Below, in pieces: positions 37,102 to 46,312 of a stretch of 64,000 nucleotides of DNA. Made by a program: the position numbers and the translations under genes. The stretch's first letter is position 1; each line of letters begins with the position of its first letter. Source of the DNA: Aurantimonas sp. HBX-1 (GTDB taxonomy: Bacteria > Pseudomonadota > Alphaproteobacteria > Rhizobiales > Rhizobiaceae); the NCBI RefSeq assembly GCF_021391535.1, contig NZ_CP090066.1:943501-1007500 (forward strand). The letters are read 5' to 3'. A model generated the notes under the pieces. The model saw nothing but the letters and a program-made list of their open reading frames with translations. It was not told where the DNA came from and did no database searches.

Positions 37102-38781
37102 TTGGCCGAGTTCACATCCGACATCGCGATCGCGCGGGCCGCGCAGAAGAAGCCGATCCGCGAGATCGCCGCGCGCCTCGGCATCGAGGAAGCCGACATC
37201 GTGCCCTACGGCCACGACAAGGCGAAGATCGCCGCCGGCTTCATCAAGTCGCTGGCGGACCGGCCGGACGGCAAGCTCATCCTCGTCACCGCGATCAACC
37301 CGACGCCGGCCGGCGAGGGCAAGACCACCACCACGGTCGGTCTCGGCGACGGGCTCAACCGCATCGGCAAGCGCGCGGCGGTCTGCATCCGCGAAGCCTC
37401 GCTCGGGCCGAATTTCGGCATGAAGGGCGGCGCGGCGGGCGGCGGCTATGCCCAGATCGTGCCGATGGAGGACATGAACCTCCATTTCACCGGCGACTTC
37501 CACGCCATCACCACGGCGCACAACCTGCTTGCCGCGCTGATCGACAACCACGTCTACTGGGGCAACGCGCTCGAGATCGACACCCGCCGCATCACCTTCC
37601 GCCGGGTGATGGATATGAACGACCGGGCGCTGCGCGGCATCGTCGCCTCGCTCGGCGGCGTCGCCAACGGCTTTCCACGCGAAAGCGGCTTCGACATCAC
37701 CGTCGCCTCCGAGGTGATGGCGATCCTCTGCCTAGCCCGGGACCTCGCCGACCTCGAGCAGCGCCTCGGCGCCATCGTCGTCGCCTATCGCCGCGACAAG
37801 ACGCCGGTCTTCGCCCGCGACCTCAAGGCCGACGGCGCGATGGCGGTGCTGCTCAAGGATGCGATGCAACCCAATCTAGTCCAGACGCTGGAGAACAACC
37901 CGGCCTTCGTGCATGGCGGCCCGTTCGCCAACATCGCGCATGGCTGCAACTCTGTCGTCGCCACCACCACGGCGCTGAAGCTCGCCGACTACGTCGTCAC
38001 CGAGGCCGGCTTCGGCGCCGATCTCGGGGCGGAGAAATTCTTCGACATCAAGTGCCGCAAGGCCGGGCTGAAGCCGGCCGCCACGGTCATCGTCGCCACC
38101 GTCCGGGCGCTGAAGATGAACGGCGGCGTCGCCAAGGCTGATCTCGGCGCCGAGAACGTCGCGGCGGTGACCGCCGGCTGCGCCAATCTCGGCCGGCATA
38201 TCGAGAACATCCGCCAGTTCGGCGTCCCCGCCATCGTCGCGATCAACCATTTCGGCACCGACACCGAGGCCGAACTCGAGGCGATCAAGGCCTATGTCGC
38301 GGAGATGGGCGAGGAGGCGGTGGTCTGCCGCCACTGGGCCGACGGCTCGGCCGGCATCACCGAACTGGCCGAAAAGGTGGCCCGGCTCGCCGACAGCGGC
38401 GTCGCGCAGTTCGCCCCGCTCTATCCCGACCGGCTCGGCCTGTTCGAGAAGATCGAGACCGTCGTCCGGCGCATCTACCGCGGCGCCGAGGTCACCGCCG
38501 ACAAGGCGGTGCGCGACCAGCTCAAGGCCTGGGAAGACGCCGGCTACGGCGAGCTGCCGGTCTGCATGGCCAAGACCCAGTATTCCTTCTCCACCGACCC
38601 GACCCTGCGCGGCGCGCCGGAGGGCTTCGCCGTCCACGTCCGGGAAGTCCGCCTCTCCGCCGGCGCCGGCTTCGTCGTCGCGATCTGCGGGGAGATCATG
38701 ACCATGCCGGGCCTTCCCTCCAAGCCGGCGGCCGAGACCATCCGGCTGAACGAGGCGGGGGAGATCGAGGGACTGTTCTGA
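37102..38781 (+). CDS. fhs: Formate-tetrahydrofolate ligase
   Basis: 559 residues from a TTG nine bases after GGGAG; this gives MAEFTSDIAIA, the usual family start and length. The P loop is NPTPAGEGKTTTTVGLGDGL. LGPNFGMKGGAAGGGYAQI, LHFTGDFHAITTAHNL and LNLEAD-region equivalents are all present. It forms 10-formyl-THF from formate, ATP and THF. No terminator to the REP-like region downstream was seen. A leader RNA or sRNA may precede it. Confidence 0.95.
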   Translation: MAEFTSDIAIARAAQKKPIREIAARLGIEEADIVPYGHDKAKIAAGFIKSLADRPDGKLILVTAINPTPAGEGKTTTTVGLGDGLNRIGKRAAVCIREASLGPNFGMKGGAAGGGYAQIVPMEDMNLHFTGDFHAITTAHNLLAALIDNHVYWGNALEIDTRRITFRRVMDMNDRALRGIVASLGGVANGFPRESGFDITVASEVMAILCLARDLADLEQRLGAIVVAYRRDKTPVFARDLKADGAMAVLLKDAMQPNLVQTLENNPAFVHGGPFANIAHGCNSVVATTTALKLADYVVTEAGFGADLGAEKFFDIKCRKAGLKPAATVIVATVRALKMNGGVAKADLGAENVAAVTAGCANLGRHIENIRQFGVPAIVAINHFGTDTEAELEAIKAYVAEMGEEAVVCRHWADGSAGITELAEKVARLADSGVAQFAPLYPDRLGLFEKIETVVRRIYRGAEVTADKAVRDQLKAWEDAGYGELPVCMAKTQYSFSTDPTLRGAPEGFAVHVREVRLSAGAGFVVAICGEIMTMPGLPSKPAAETIRLNEAGEIEGLF

Positions 38782-38847
38782 GGGGGCGCGCTGGGCCCGT
38801 ATCAGGCTCGGCTGCCTGACGGCGATTGGCGCCGAACCCCCAACAGC

Positions 38848-39012
38848 GCGTCATCCTCGGGCTTGACCCGAGGATTCATGCCAAGCTGTTGCCGCCGCCA
38901 AATCGGCGCCGAGGACGCGCTACCTGCTTCAGGTTCGTTGGGGATCCTCTGCACGGTTCTCGCGGTGTCGGCGCAGAGGAATGGGTCCTCGGGTCAAGCC
39001 CGAGGATGACGC
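38848..39012. repeat. REP-like intergenic palindromic element
   Basis: Two inverted copies of a hairpin-forming unit: GTCATCCTCGGGCTTGACCC with GAGGAT at the left (38849-38875) and its reverse complement at the right (38985-39011), enclosing ~110 bases. Each end is itself a palindrome (CCTCGGG...CCCGAGG). This wording is common in intergenic repeats of Rhizobiales. It fills most of the 420-base gap between fhs and the channel gene; the rest shows no gene. Confidence 0.75.
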
Positions 39013-39201
39013 CCGTGGGGAAGGGTGAGGCTGATCGCGGCCGCCCCGAGATCGCGCGCCTCATCTATCCGCGCGTCAAATTATGTACCCACGTGCCAAA
39101 TCATGGATCGCGACAGCGCCGACACCGTTGCCTCATGGGCCTGTTGCTGTTGGAAAGGCTCACCCGCTCGCGTTAATCCTCTCATCAGGTCCGTCTCTCT
39201 C

Positions 39202-40224
39202 ATGCCAAGATTTCTCCGGTTCCTCGCCGGTCTCGCCTTCCTCGCCACCTTCAGCCTGCCAGGGACGAGCGCCCAGGCGCAGGAGGTGGGCGTCGTCGAG
39301 ATGGCGCCCTATGCGACGCAGGACGGGGACGGCAACTGGAGCGGACCGGCGGTCGACCTGTTTCGTGAGGCGGCGGATGCCGCCGGCCTCTACTACCGGC
39401 TCGTCGCGGCCGGCCGCCAGACGGAGATCGGGTCCATGCAGGCGGTGTTTCCGGTCTATGCCGATCCGCAGGTCGCCGACAGCGTCCGGCGCAGCCTGCC
39501 GTTTCATGTCGACCCGATCGGCCTGATCGGCGCGCCGGGCGCGTCGAGCGGCCCGGGCTTCATCGAGGGGCTTGCCGGCCTCTTCAATCTCGGCTTCCTC
39601 AAGGTCGTCGGCATGCTCAGCGTCCTGTTGCTGGTGGTCGGCACGATCTTCTGGCTGGTCGAGAAATCCGGCGACGGCGACCTCGCGTCGCGGGAATCCA
39701 GCATCAAGGGTATCGGCGACGGGTTCTGGTGGGCCGGCGTCACCGCGACGACGATCGGCTATGGCGACCTCGTGCCGAAGACGTTGGGCGGACGCGCCAT
39801 CGCGATGATCTGGATGCTGTTTTCCATGGCGCTGACCGCCATCCTGACCGCCTATCTGGTTTCGCTCACCGGTCAGAAGGGCAGCGGTCCCAGCCTCGAG
39901 GACGCGATCGCGGATCAGCGCGTCGGCTTCGTCGCGGACGGAGCGGTGCCCGAGAGCGACCTGAAGGCGGCCCAGACGCTGACCAGCTTCGCCAGTCTCG
40001 ATCAGGCCATGGATGCGCTCGACGCGGACGAGATCGACCGGATCGCCTATCCCTACCAGGCAGCCAAGAGCGCCGCCGGATCCAAGAGCGTGCAGCGCTT
40101 CGCCGGCACCGTCGCCATGCCGCTGTTCCACGTCGGGTCCGAGCGGCTGCGCGTCGAGATCGACCGGATCATCCTGTCGCCCGAATGGCAGCGGCGGATG
40201 GAGGACCAGTTCTCCTCGCGCTAG
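39202..40224 (+). CDS. Glutamate-receptor-like potassium channel (GluR0 type)
   Basis: 340 residues. A signal peptide (~1-27) leads a short periplasmic binding lobe (~28-118). A membrane helix (~132-153), a pore loop with the K+ filter TTIGYGD (183-189) and a second membrane helix (~198-221) follow, then the second binding lobe (~230-335). This S1-M1-P-M2-S2 order is that of prokaryotic ionotropic glutamate receptors such as GluR0. The S1 lobe is short for an amino-acid site, so the ligand may differ or be lost. The gene stands alone after a repeat-rich gap. Confidence 0.8.
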   Translation: MPRFLRFLAGLAFLATFSLPGTSAQAQEVGVVEMAPYATQDGDGNWSGPAVDLFREAADAAGLYYRLVAAGRQTEIGSMQAVFPVYADPQVADSVRRSLPFHVDPIGLIGAPGASSGPGFIEGLAGLFNLGFLKVVGMLSVLLLVVGTIFWLVEKSGDGDLASRESSIKGIGDGFWWAGVTATTIGYGDLVPKTLGGRAIAMIWMLFSMALTAILTAYLVSLTGQKGSGPSLEDAIADQRVGFVADGAVPESDLKAAQTLTSFASLDQAMDALDADEIDRIAYPYQAAKSAAGSKSVQRFAGTVAMPLFHVGSERLRVEIDRIILSPEWQRRMEDQFSSR

Positions 40225-40331
40225 GGGAACCGCTTGCCCGCGATCGGCCGCGCTGATCCCGAATGCCTCTCGCAACCGGGGCCGGCGACCTTTATCCTCG
40301 TGCCCACCATTCCCGCCAAGACGAGAATTTC

Positions 40332-41426
40332 ATGTCCGCCATCTCTCTCTCCGCCGTCACCAAGCGTTTCGGCGATGCCGCGGCCGTCGACGGCGTCTCG
40401 CTGGAGATCGCGGCGGGGGAGTTCGTGGCGCTGCTCGGCGCGTCCGGCTGCGGCAAGACCACGCTGCTGCGGCTGATTGCCGGCTTCGACACGCTGTCCG
40501 CCGGGTCGATCCGCTTCGATGGCACCGTGATGGCGGGTGAGGGTCGGCACGTGCCGCCCGAGGACCGCAATGTCGGCATCGTCTTCCAGTCCTACGCGCT
40601 GTGGCCGCACATGAATGTCGGCGAGAATGTCGGCTATCCGCTGCGGGTGCGCGGCATAAGGGGCGCGGCGAAGGCCGACAAGGTCGCCGCGGCGCTCGCC
40701 GCCGTCGACCTCTCCGGCTTCGAGGCGCGGCGGCCGGCCGATCTCTCCGGCGGCCAGCGCCAGCGCGTCGCCCTGGCGCGGTGCCTGGCGATGGATCCGG
40801 CGGTGGTGCTGCTCGACGAGCCGCTGGCCAATCTCGACGTCAACCTGCGCGCCGCCATGGAGGACACGTTCAAGGAATTCCACGAACGCACCAAGGCGAC
40901 GATGGTCTACGTCACCCACGACCAGGCCGAGGCGATGGCCATGGCCGACCGCGTCGCGGTGATGGAAGCCGGCCGCGTGCTGCAGGTGAGCGACCCGGTG
41001 ACGCTCTACGGCGAGCCCGCCAGCGAGGCTGTCGCCCGCTTCGTCGGCAACGGCTCGGTGGTGGATTGCCGCTTCGTCGGCCCGGCGGCTTCCGGCAGGG
41101 CCCGGGTCGCGCTGTTCGGCCATGAGGCGGAGGTGCGGGCCGATCCCGCCACGCTGGCGCCGGCCGGCGCGACCGCGCGGCTGTGCCTGCGGCCGGAACA
41201 TCTGGTGGTGTCGGACGGGGAAGGCTTTGCCGCGCGCGTCGCCAAGGCGACGTTCAAGGGCTCGCACGCTTTGCTGGAGGTGGCGCCGGCGGCCGCTCCT
41301 GGCCAGCTCCTGCCGGTCTGGGCACCGCGTCTCGTTGCGGCGGGAACCGAGGTCCGCGTCGCCGTCCGGGATGGCTGGCTGCTGCCGGGTATCGCGTCGG
41401 GCGTTCCCGCCGCGCGCGCCGCCTGA
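40332..41426 (+). CDS. ABC transporter ATPase, iron(III)/2-aminoethylphosphonate type
   Basis: 364 residues: Walker A GASGCGKTTL, Q loop VFQSYALWPHM, signature LSGGQRQRVALA, Walker B VVLLDEPLANLD, H loop VTHDQAEAM, then a TOBE domain. This is the FbpC/PotA-like class. Its partners, a two-module permease and a binding protein, are on the opposite strand and converge on it with seven bases between stop codons. Substrate not determinable from sequence. Confidence 0.85.
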   Translation: MSAISLSAVTKRFGDAAAVDGVSLEIAAGEFVALLGASGCGKTTLLRLIAGFDTLSAGSIRFDGTVMAGEGRHVPPEDRNVGIVFQSYALWPHMNVGENVGYPLRVRGIRGAAKADKVAAALAAVDLSGFEARRPADLSGGQRQRVALARCLAMDPAVVLLDEPLANLDVNLRAAMEDTFKEFHERTKATMVYVTHDQAEAMAMADRVAVMEAGRVLQVSDPVTLYGEPASEAVARFVGNGSVVDCRFVGPAASGRARVALFGHEAEVRADPATLAPAGATARLCLRPEHLVVSDGEGFAARVAKATFKGSHALLEVAPAAAPGQLLPVWAPRLVAAGTEVRVAVRDGWLLPGIASGVPAARAA

Positions 41427-41433
41427 GACGGCG

Positions 41434-43149
41434 TCAGTCGGCCCAGGGCAGGACGCCGCGCGGCAGTTTCCGCGCCGCCAGCGCCGTCACGCCCATGATC
41501 GCGACGATCGCCACCACCGTCACCGCCGCCACCGCCGAGGCCAGCACCGTCGCGCCAGAATCGTCGAGATTGAAGACGACAACGCCCAGCGTCTCGTTGC
41601 CCGCCGACCAGAGCAGCGCCGAGACGGTCAGTTCGTTGAAGCTGGTCATGAAGGTGAGGATCGCTCCGGCCGCCGCCGCCGGCGCCAGCAGCGGCAGGAT
41701 GACGGTGCGCAGCCGGAACCAGTAGCGCGCCCCGGCCATCCTGGCGGCCTCCTCCAGCGCCCGGTCGGTCTGCTGCACCGCGCCGATCACCGGCCGCAGC
41801 GACAGGGTCAGGAACCGCGCCAGATAGGCGAAGAAGATGATCCAGATCGTGTTGTAGAGGCTGATGCCGACCAGCGGCAGCGGCACGACGAAGAGCAGGA
41901 TCGCCGCGACGCCGAGGACGATGCCGGGCAGGGCGTAGGGCACTTCCGCCGTCATCGCCATCGCGTCGAGGAAGCGGCTGCGGCGCCAGACGATGAAGGC
42001 CGCGAAGGGCACGCACACCGCCATCAGTACCAGCGACGCGCCGGCGGCGAGCAGGAACGAGTTACGGAAGGCGCGGATCGTCGCGTCCTGGCGCAGCAGC
42101 ACCTCGGCATAGTTGCCGAGCGTCACCGTCTCGACGGTCAGCGGCACGCCGTAGGCGGTCACCAGCGAGGTGGCAAGCAGCGCCGCGAGCGGCACCACCA
42201 GGATCGCCACGATGATCGTCCAGGCGAGGATTTCCGCCGGCAGCCGCCAGAGCCCGAGCGCGTAGCGCAGCGCCTGCGAGGGCGCGCCGACGCTGCGATA
42301 GTCGCGCTTGCCGATGACCAGGGCCTGCACCGCGAAGCCGACGAAGGCGAGCGCGCCGACGACGATCGACAGCACCGCGACGTCCGAGATGATCGACGGC
42401 CCGAAGCTTGCCAGCCGCTGGTAGATCAGCGTCGGCAGCACGGTGAAGCCGGCCGGGATGCCGAGCAGCGCCGGAATGCCGAAATTGCCGACGGCCGAGA
42501 CGAAGGCCAGCGCCCCGCCGGCGACCAGCGGCGGCGTCATCATCGGCAGCACGATGCTCGCCATCACGCGCAGCCGCTTGGCGCCGCAGGCCCGCGCCGC
42601 CTCGATCATCTCGCGCGGCAGGCCGCGCAGCCCGGCGCGCACCGCCAGGAATACCAGCGGCGCGTGCTGAATGCCGAGCAGCAGCACGATCCCTTCGGCG
42701 CTGTAGAGCGGGTTGGAGGCGCCGAGCGGCGGCGCGAGGCCGAGGGTGATCAGCAGCGGGCTGGCGGGACCCGCCAGCTGCGCCCAGGACAGCGCCGTGA
42801 CCTGCGGCGGGATCATCAGCGGCAGCAGGAAGCAGAACACCAAAGCCGCCTTGCCGCGAATGTCGGTGAGCGCGACCAGCAGCGCGAACAGCGTGCCGAG
42901 GCCAAGCGAGAGCGCGGTGCCGAGCGTCGCGGTGACCAGCGAGTTCCAGGTGGCGGTCCAGGTCGAGCGGGCGGTGAGCACCGAGCGGACGTTGGCGAGG
43001 TCGGGCGTGCCGCCGGGCACAAAGGCTTCGAAGGCCAGGCGCGCCACCGGCAGCACGCTGACCAGGCCGACGAAAACGACGAGAACGGCGAGAGTGATGC
43101 TCTCGCCGTTCAGCCGTCTCGCATTGTCGGTGACGCGGCTCAGCGTCAG
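41434..43149 (-). CDS. Two-module ABC permease, FbpB/PhnV type (non-standard start)
   Basis: About 571 residues: two six-helix permease modules with EAA loops (IEAARACGAKRLRVMASI; LEEAARMAGARYWFRLRT). The first helix (ITLAVLVVFVGLVSVLPVAR) extends upstream of the only GTG in frame (43056), which would cut it in half. No ATG, GTG or TTG lies further up in frame. A CTG at 43149 overlaps the upstream stop as CTGA, like the coupled starts elsewhere in the window, and I adopt it tentatively. Confidence 0.75.
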   Translation of the reverse strand: MTLSRVTDNARRLNGESITLAVLVVFVGLVSVLPVARLAFEAFVPGGTPDLANVRSVLTARSTWTATWNSLVTATLGTALSLGLGTLFALLVALTDIRGKAALVFCFLLPLMIPPQVTALSWAQLAGPASPLLITLGLAPPLGASNPLYSAEGIVLLLGIQHAPLVFLAVRAGLRGLPREMIEAARACGAKRLRVMASIVLPMMTPPLVAGGALAFVSAVGNFGIPALLGIPAGFTVLPTLIYQRLASFGPSIISDVAVLSIVVGALAFVGFAVQALVIGKRDYRSVGAPSQALRYALGLWRLPAEILAWTIIVAILVVPLAALLATSLVTAYGVPLTVETVTLGNYAEVLLRQDATIRAFRNSFLLAAGASLVLMAVCVPFAAFIVWRRSRFLDAMAMTAEVPYALPGIVLGVAAILLFVVPLPLVGISLYNTIWIIFFAYLARFLTLSLRPVIGAVQQTDRALEEAARMAGARYWFRLRTVILPLLAPAAAAGAILTFMTSFNELTVSALLWSAGNETLGVVVFNLDDSGATVLASAVAAVTVVAIVAIMGVTALAARKLPRGVLPWAD

Positions 43150-44126
43150 CCGCCGAAGATCTCGGCGAAGCGCTGCTTGTTGGCTTCCTCGTCCGCAAGC
43201 GCCTTGGCGGCGTCGAACGGCATCAGCTTGATCGTGTCGCGCGCCGGGAAGCCGGCCGGGCCATCGATGCCGTCGCGGGCCGGCAGGTAGCCCTGGCTGG
43301 CGGCGAGCTTCTGGCCTTCCTCGCTGAGCAGGAAGTCGACGAAGGCCTTGGCGGCTTCCGGGTTCTTGGCGGTCTTGAGGATCGCCACCGGCTCGGTGAC
43401 GGCGGTGACGCCTTCCGCGGGGAAGACGAAGTTCACCGGCGCGCCGTTCGCGGCCTCACGGATCGGCAGATAGTCGACGACGACGCCATAGGCCTTCTCG
43501 CCGCCGGCGACGGCCCTGAGGATGCCGCCATTGCCGCCGGCCGCCGTCGCGCCGTTGGCCGCCAGCGCCTCGACATAGTCCCAGCCGAGATCGGCATTCT
43601 GGGTGATCGCCGCGAGATGGACCAGCGCCGCGCCCGAGGTGAGCGGGCTCGGCATCGTCACCTGGCCCTCGGCCTCCGGCTTGACGAGGTCCTTCCAGGA
43701 GGCGGGCGTCATCTCGGAGCGGGTATTGTTGACGATGCCGGTGGTGATCAGCTTGGTCGAGAAATACGTGCCATCCGCGTCGTGCAGCCCGGCCTCGTAG
43801 CCGGTCGTATCGGCGTCCGTGTAGGGCATCAGGCGGTCGTCGCGCTTCAGCCCTTCCATGGTGACGCTGTCGGCGATGAGCAGCAGGTCCGGCTGCGGGG
43901 CGCCGGCGGCGAACTCGGCCTGCAGCTTGGCCATCACCTTGGTCGTGCCGTCGCGCACCCACTGCACGTCGACATCGGGGTACTTCGCCTCGAAGGCGTC
44001 GACGGTGGCCTGCGCATCCTCGTTGGGCTGGCTGGTGTAGAGCACCAGGCTGCCCGACTGGGCGAAGGCGGCGCCGGAGGAGAGGGTGGCGGCAAAGGCG
44101 GCCAACAGGGCGAGCTTGCGGGTCAT
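43146..44126 (-). CDS. ABC transporter substrate-binding protein, iron(III)/aminoethylphosphonate type
   Basis: 326 residues with a signal peptide (LALLAAFAATLSSGAAFA). The mature protein begins GSLVLYTSQPNEDAQATVDA and has the type-II binding-protein plan of FbpA/PhnS relatives. The FbpA tyrosine pair is not obvious in the expected C-terminal position, so a phosphonate or other organic substrate is as likely as iron. It is the first gene of a two-gene unit with the permease. Confidence 0.8.
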   Translation of the reverse strand: MTRKLALLAAFAATLSSGAAFAQSGSLVLYTSQPNEDAQATVDAFEAKYPDVDVQWVRDGTTKVMAKLQAEFAAGAPQPDLLLIADSVTMEGLKRDDRLMPYTDADTTGYEAGLHDADGTYFSTKLITTGIVNNTRSEMTPASWKDLVKPEAEGQVTMPSPLTSGAALVHLAAITQNADLGWDYVEALAANGATAAGGNGGILRAVAGGEKAYGVVVDYLPIREAANGAPVNFVFPAEGVTAVTEPVAILKTAKNPEAAKAFVDFLLSEEGQKLAASQGYLPARDGIDGPAGFPARDTIKLMPFDAAKALADEEANKQRFAEIFGG

Positions 44127-44321
44127 CGGGCGGTCTCCTCGGATAGCGTTCGCGTCAAGGCGCGAATGCGCCCGTTGACCGGGCGACTAACGCATTGCCT
44201 GTGACAGCTTGATGAAGGTCCGACAAGCCTCGCCGCGATCGCCGCGGCCGCGCCCGCGGTCGCCCGGCCCGGCCGCGCCGTTGCAGCGCGGTTCAGGCCA
44301 GGCGCGAAGGACCGCCGCCCG

Positions 44322-45896
44322 CTAGGCGCCGCCGCGTGCGGACTGCAGCGGCAGATACTGGCAGAGCCACGTCTCGGTCAGCACCTCGCCGTTGCGCACG
44401 AGATAAAGCCGCAGGTCCACCGGCTCGGTGCCGTCGACGGTGAGGTCGAAGGTCGAACGCCAGGCGGTGCCGACCTTCACCGAGTAGGCGTCGATCCGCG
44501 ACAGCGTGCCGCGCGAGGCGGTGACCACGGCCTCGACACCGGTCGCGTCGCGGGCGAGCGCCGCCACCTTGCCGCCGTCGAAATCGACGGCGAATTTCGA
44601 GGCGTCAGCCGGGCGTGGCTGGCCGGGAATGCCGCCCCGGCCCATGCGGGTGGCGCTGACCGTGGCGACCGCTGGCGGGTAGGGGTCGTCCTTCGACCAG
44701 ATCAGGCGGTAGTCGAGGGCAATGGCGTCGCCGCGCCGGAACGGCTTCTCCGGCACCCAGGAAGCGACGATGTTGTCGTGGATCTCGTCGTCCGTGGGAA
44801 TCTCGACCAGTTGGACGCTGCCGGGGCCCCAGCCGCCCTTGGGCTCGACCCAGAGGCTCGGCCGGCGGTCGTAATACACCCCGTCGTCCTCGTAGGACTG
44901 AAAGCTCCGGTCGCGCTGCATCAGGCCGAAGCCCTTCGGGTCGCGGTCGGCGAAGCTGGAGGTGATCACGCGGGCGGGATTGTTCAGCGGCCGCCAGATC
45001 CGCTCGCCGGCGCCGGTCCAGATCGCCAGCCCGTCGGAATCGTGCACCTCCGGCCGCCAGTCGATGCGCCGGTCACGGTCGGTCTCGGAATACCAGAACA
45101 TCGAGGTCAGCGGCGCCAGCCCGACGCGGTCGATGTCGGCGCGGGCGAAGAAGCGCGCCTGTATGTCCATGATCACCCGGCCGCGCTTGCCGACATCGAT
45201 CCTCACCACGCCGGTCATGCGCTGGCTGTCCAGCGGGCAGGTGATCGAGAGATCATGCTCCGGCGAGCTCGGCGGGCCGAGATAGAAGTCGGTGAAGCGG
45301 GGAAATTCCTCCGGCGTCGGCATGGCGACGTCGACCGCGACGGCGCGTGCCGACAGGCCGTACTGGTTCAGCTCGCCGGCGCTGCGGAAATAGCAGCCGC
45401 CGAGAAAGGCCAGCCAGTCGGCGGTGGCGTTCTGGCCCATCACCCGGAAGCCGGCGAAACCGACGTCGTGCGGCAGGTCGCGGGCCGGACTGTCGGCCGG
45501 CATGTCGAACAGCGCCTCGTCGTAGACCAGCTGGCGTGCCTGATCGCCATCGACGAGGTGGATGTTCACCGGGATCTGGAAGTAGCGGCCGAGATGGAAC
45601 AGGCTGACCGGCGCCTTGCCGTCCGCGACGTCGAGCAGCGCGTCGGCTCGGTATTTGATCTTCCAGTGCGCGTCGAAGTCGATCCGGTCGAGGATCCCGC
45701 CGCCGCGCACCTGCGGCGGGACGTACGGCTCGGCCGCGAGGCGCCGGGCCCTGTCGGCCAGCGCGTCGAACGAAAACGGCCTCGGGTCTTCCAGTTGCAG
45801 GGGCCCGTCCGCCGCATGGGCCGGTCCGGGCAGTCGCACGACACCAAGTGCCGTCAGCCCCGCGAGAACCTCGCGGCGCGTGAGAGGAGATTTCAT
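44322..45896 (-). CDS. Periplasmic glucan biosynthesis protein, OpgG/OpgD family
   Basis: 524 residues. The N-terminus MKSPLTRREVLAGLTALGVV is a twin-arginine signal, as in OpgD rather than Sec-exported OpgG. The mature part is a typical OpgG domain (SLFHLGRYFQIPVNIHLVDG, FRVMGQNATADWLAFLGGCY, FWYSETDRDRRIDWRPEVHD). It shapes osmoregulated periplasmic glucans; no glucosyltransferase (OpgH) is adjacent. AGGGA precedes the ATG. It is divergent from the trp leader. Confidence 0.88.
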   Translation of the reverse strand: MKSPLTRREVLAGLTALGVVRLPGPAHAADGPLQLEDPRPFSFDALADRARRLAAEPYVPPQVRGGGILDRIDFDAHWKIKYRADALLDVADGKAPVSLFHLGRYFQIPVNIHLVDGDQARQLVYDEALFDMPADSPARDLPHDVGFAGFRVMGQNATADWLAFLGGCYFRSAGELNQYGLSARAVAVDVAMPTPEEFPRFTDFYLGPPSSPEHDLSITCPLDSQRMTGVVRIDVGKRGRVIMDIQARFFARADIDRVGLAPLTSMFWYSETDRDRRIDWRPEVHDSDGLAIWTGAGERIWRPLNNPARVITSSFADRDPKGFGLMQRDRSFQSYEDDGVYYDRRPSLWVEPKGGWGPGSVQLVEIPTDDEIHDNIVASWVPEKPFRRGDAIALDYRLIWSKDDPYPPAVATVSATRMGRGGIPGQPRPADASKFAVDFDGGKVAALARDATGVEAVVTASRGTLSRIDAYSVKVGTAWRSTFDLTVDGTEPVDLRLYLVRNGEVLTETWLCQYLPLQSARGGA

Positions 45897-46132
45897 CTTG
45901 CGTCCCTTCGCTCGCAGCGGAGCGAGGCCGGCACGATCGATCGTCCCCTCCGGCGCCCCTCCGGCAAGAAGGCCGCGATACCGACGCGGCATTGGGGCAA
46001 TAGCGTGGCGGATTTGCCGCACCGGTCGGCGTTGCGATGCCGGCGACGTCGATCGGGTCGCCGCCACGCCCTTCGCTGCTTGCTTCGTGGCGGAGCCTTG
46101 CTCTCCGCCGCTGCCTCGGCTATCGGTTTGGC

Positions 46133-46183
46133 ATGAACACACGGACGATCCTTGCGATGAACTGGTGGCGGACGCGCTCTTAG
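46133..46183 (+). CDS. trpL: Trp leader peptide
   Basis: A 16-codon frame, MNTRTILAMNWWRTRS, with two adjacent Trp codons (46163-46168) ending just before an attenuator. This is the layout of rhizobial trpL in front of trpE(G): ribosome stalling at the Trp codons sets the fold of the following RNA. In Sinorhizobium the peptide and the released leader RNA also act in trans. The rest of the 45897-46312 gap holds only promoter and leader sequence. Confidence 0.85.
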   Translation: MNTRTILAMNWWRTRS

Positions 46184-46248
46184 CGGCCGGACCATCACGC
46201 ACGTGATCAGTACCTCAAGGCCGCCTCGGATCATCCGGCGGCCTTTTT
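46183..46248 (+). promoter_or_regulatory. Transcription attenuator of trpE(G)
   Basis: Terminator: AAGGCCGCC (46217-46225) pairs with GGCGGCCTT (46237-46245), followed by a T run. Antiterminator: GCGGCC (46183-46188), overlapping the trpL stop, can pair with GGCCGC (46219-46224). A small hairpin ATCACG/CGTGAT (46194-46207) lies between. The two main folds exclude each other. Confidence 0.85.
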
Positions 46249-46312
46249 GCTTTGTCGCCAGGGGTCCGGGACCGAGACCCGCACCGAAGTGCCCTAGACC
46301 CGGAGAAAACGC

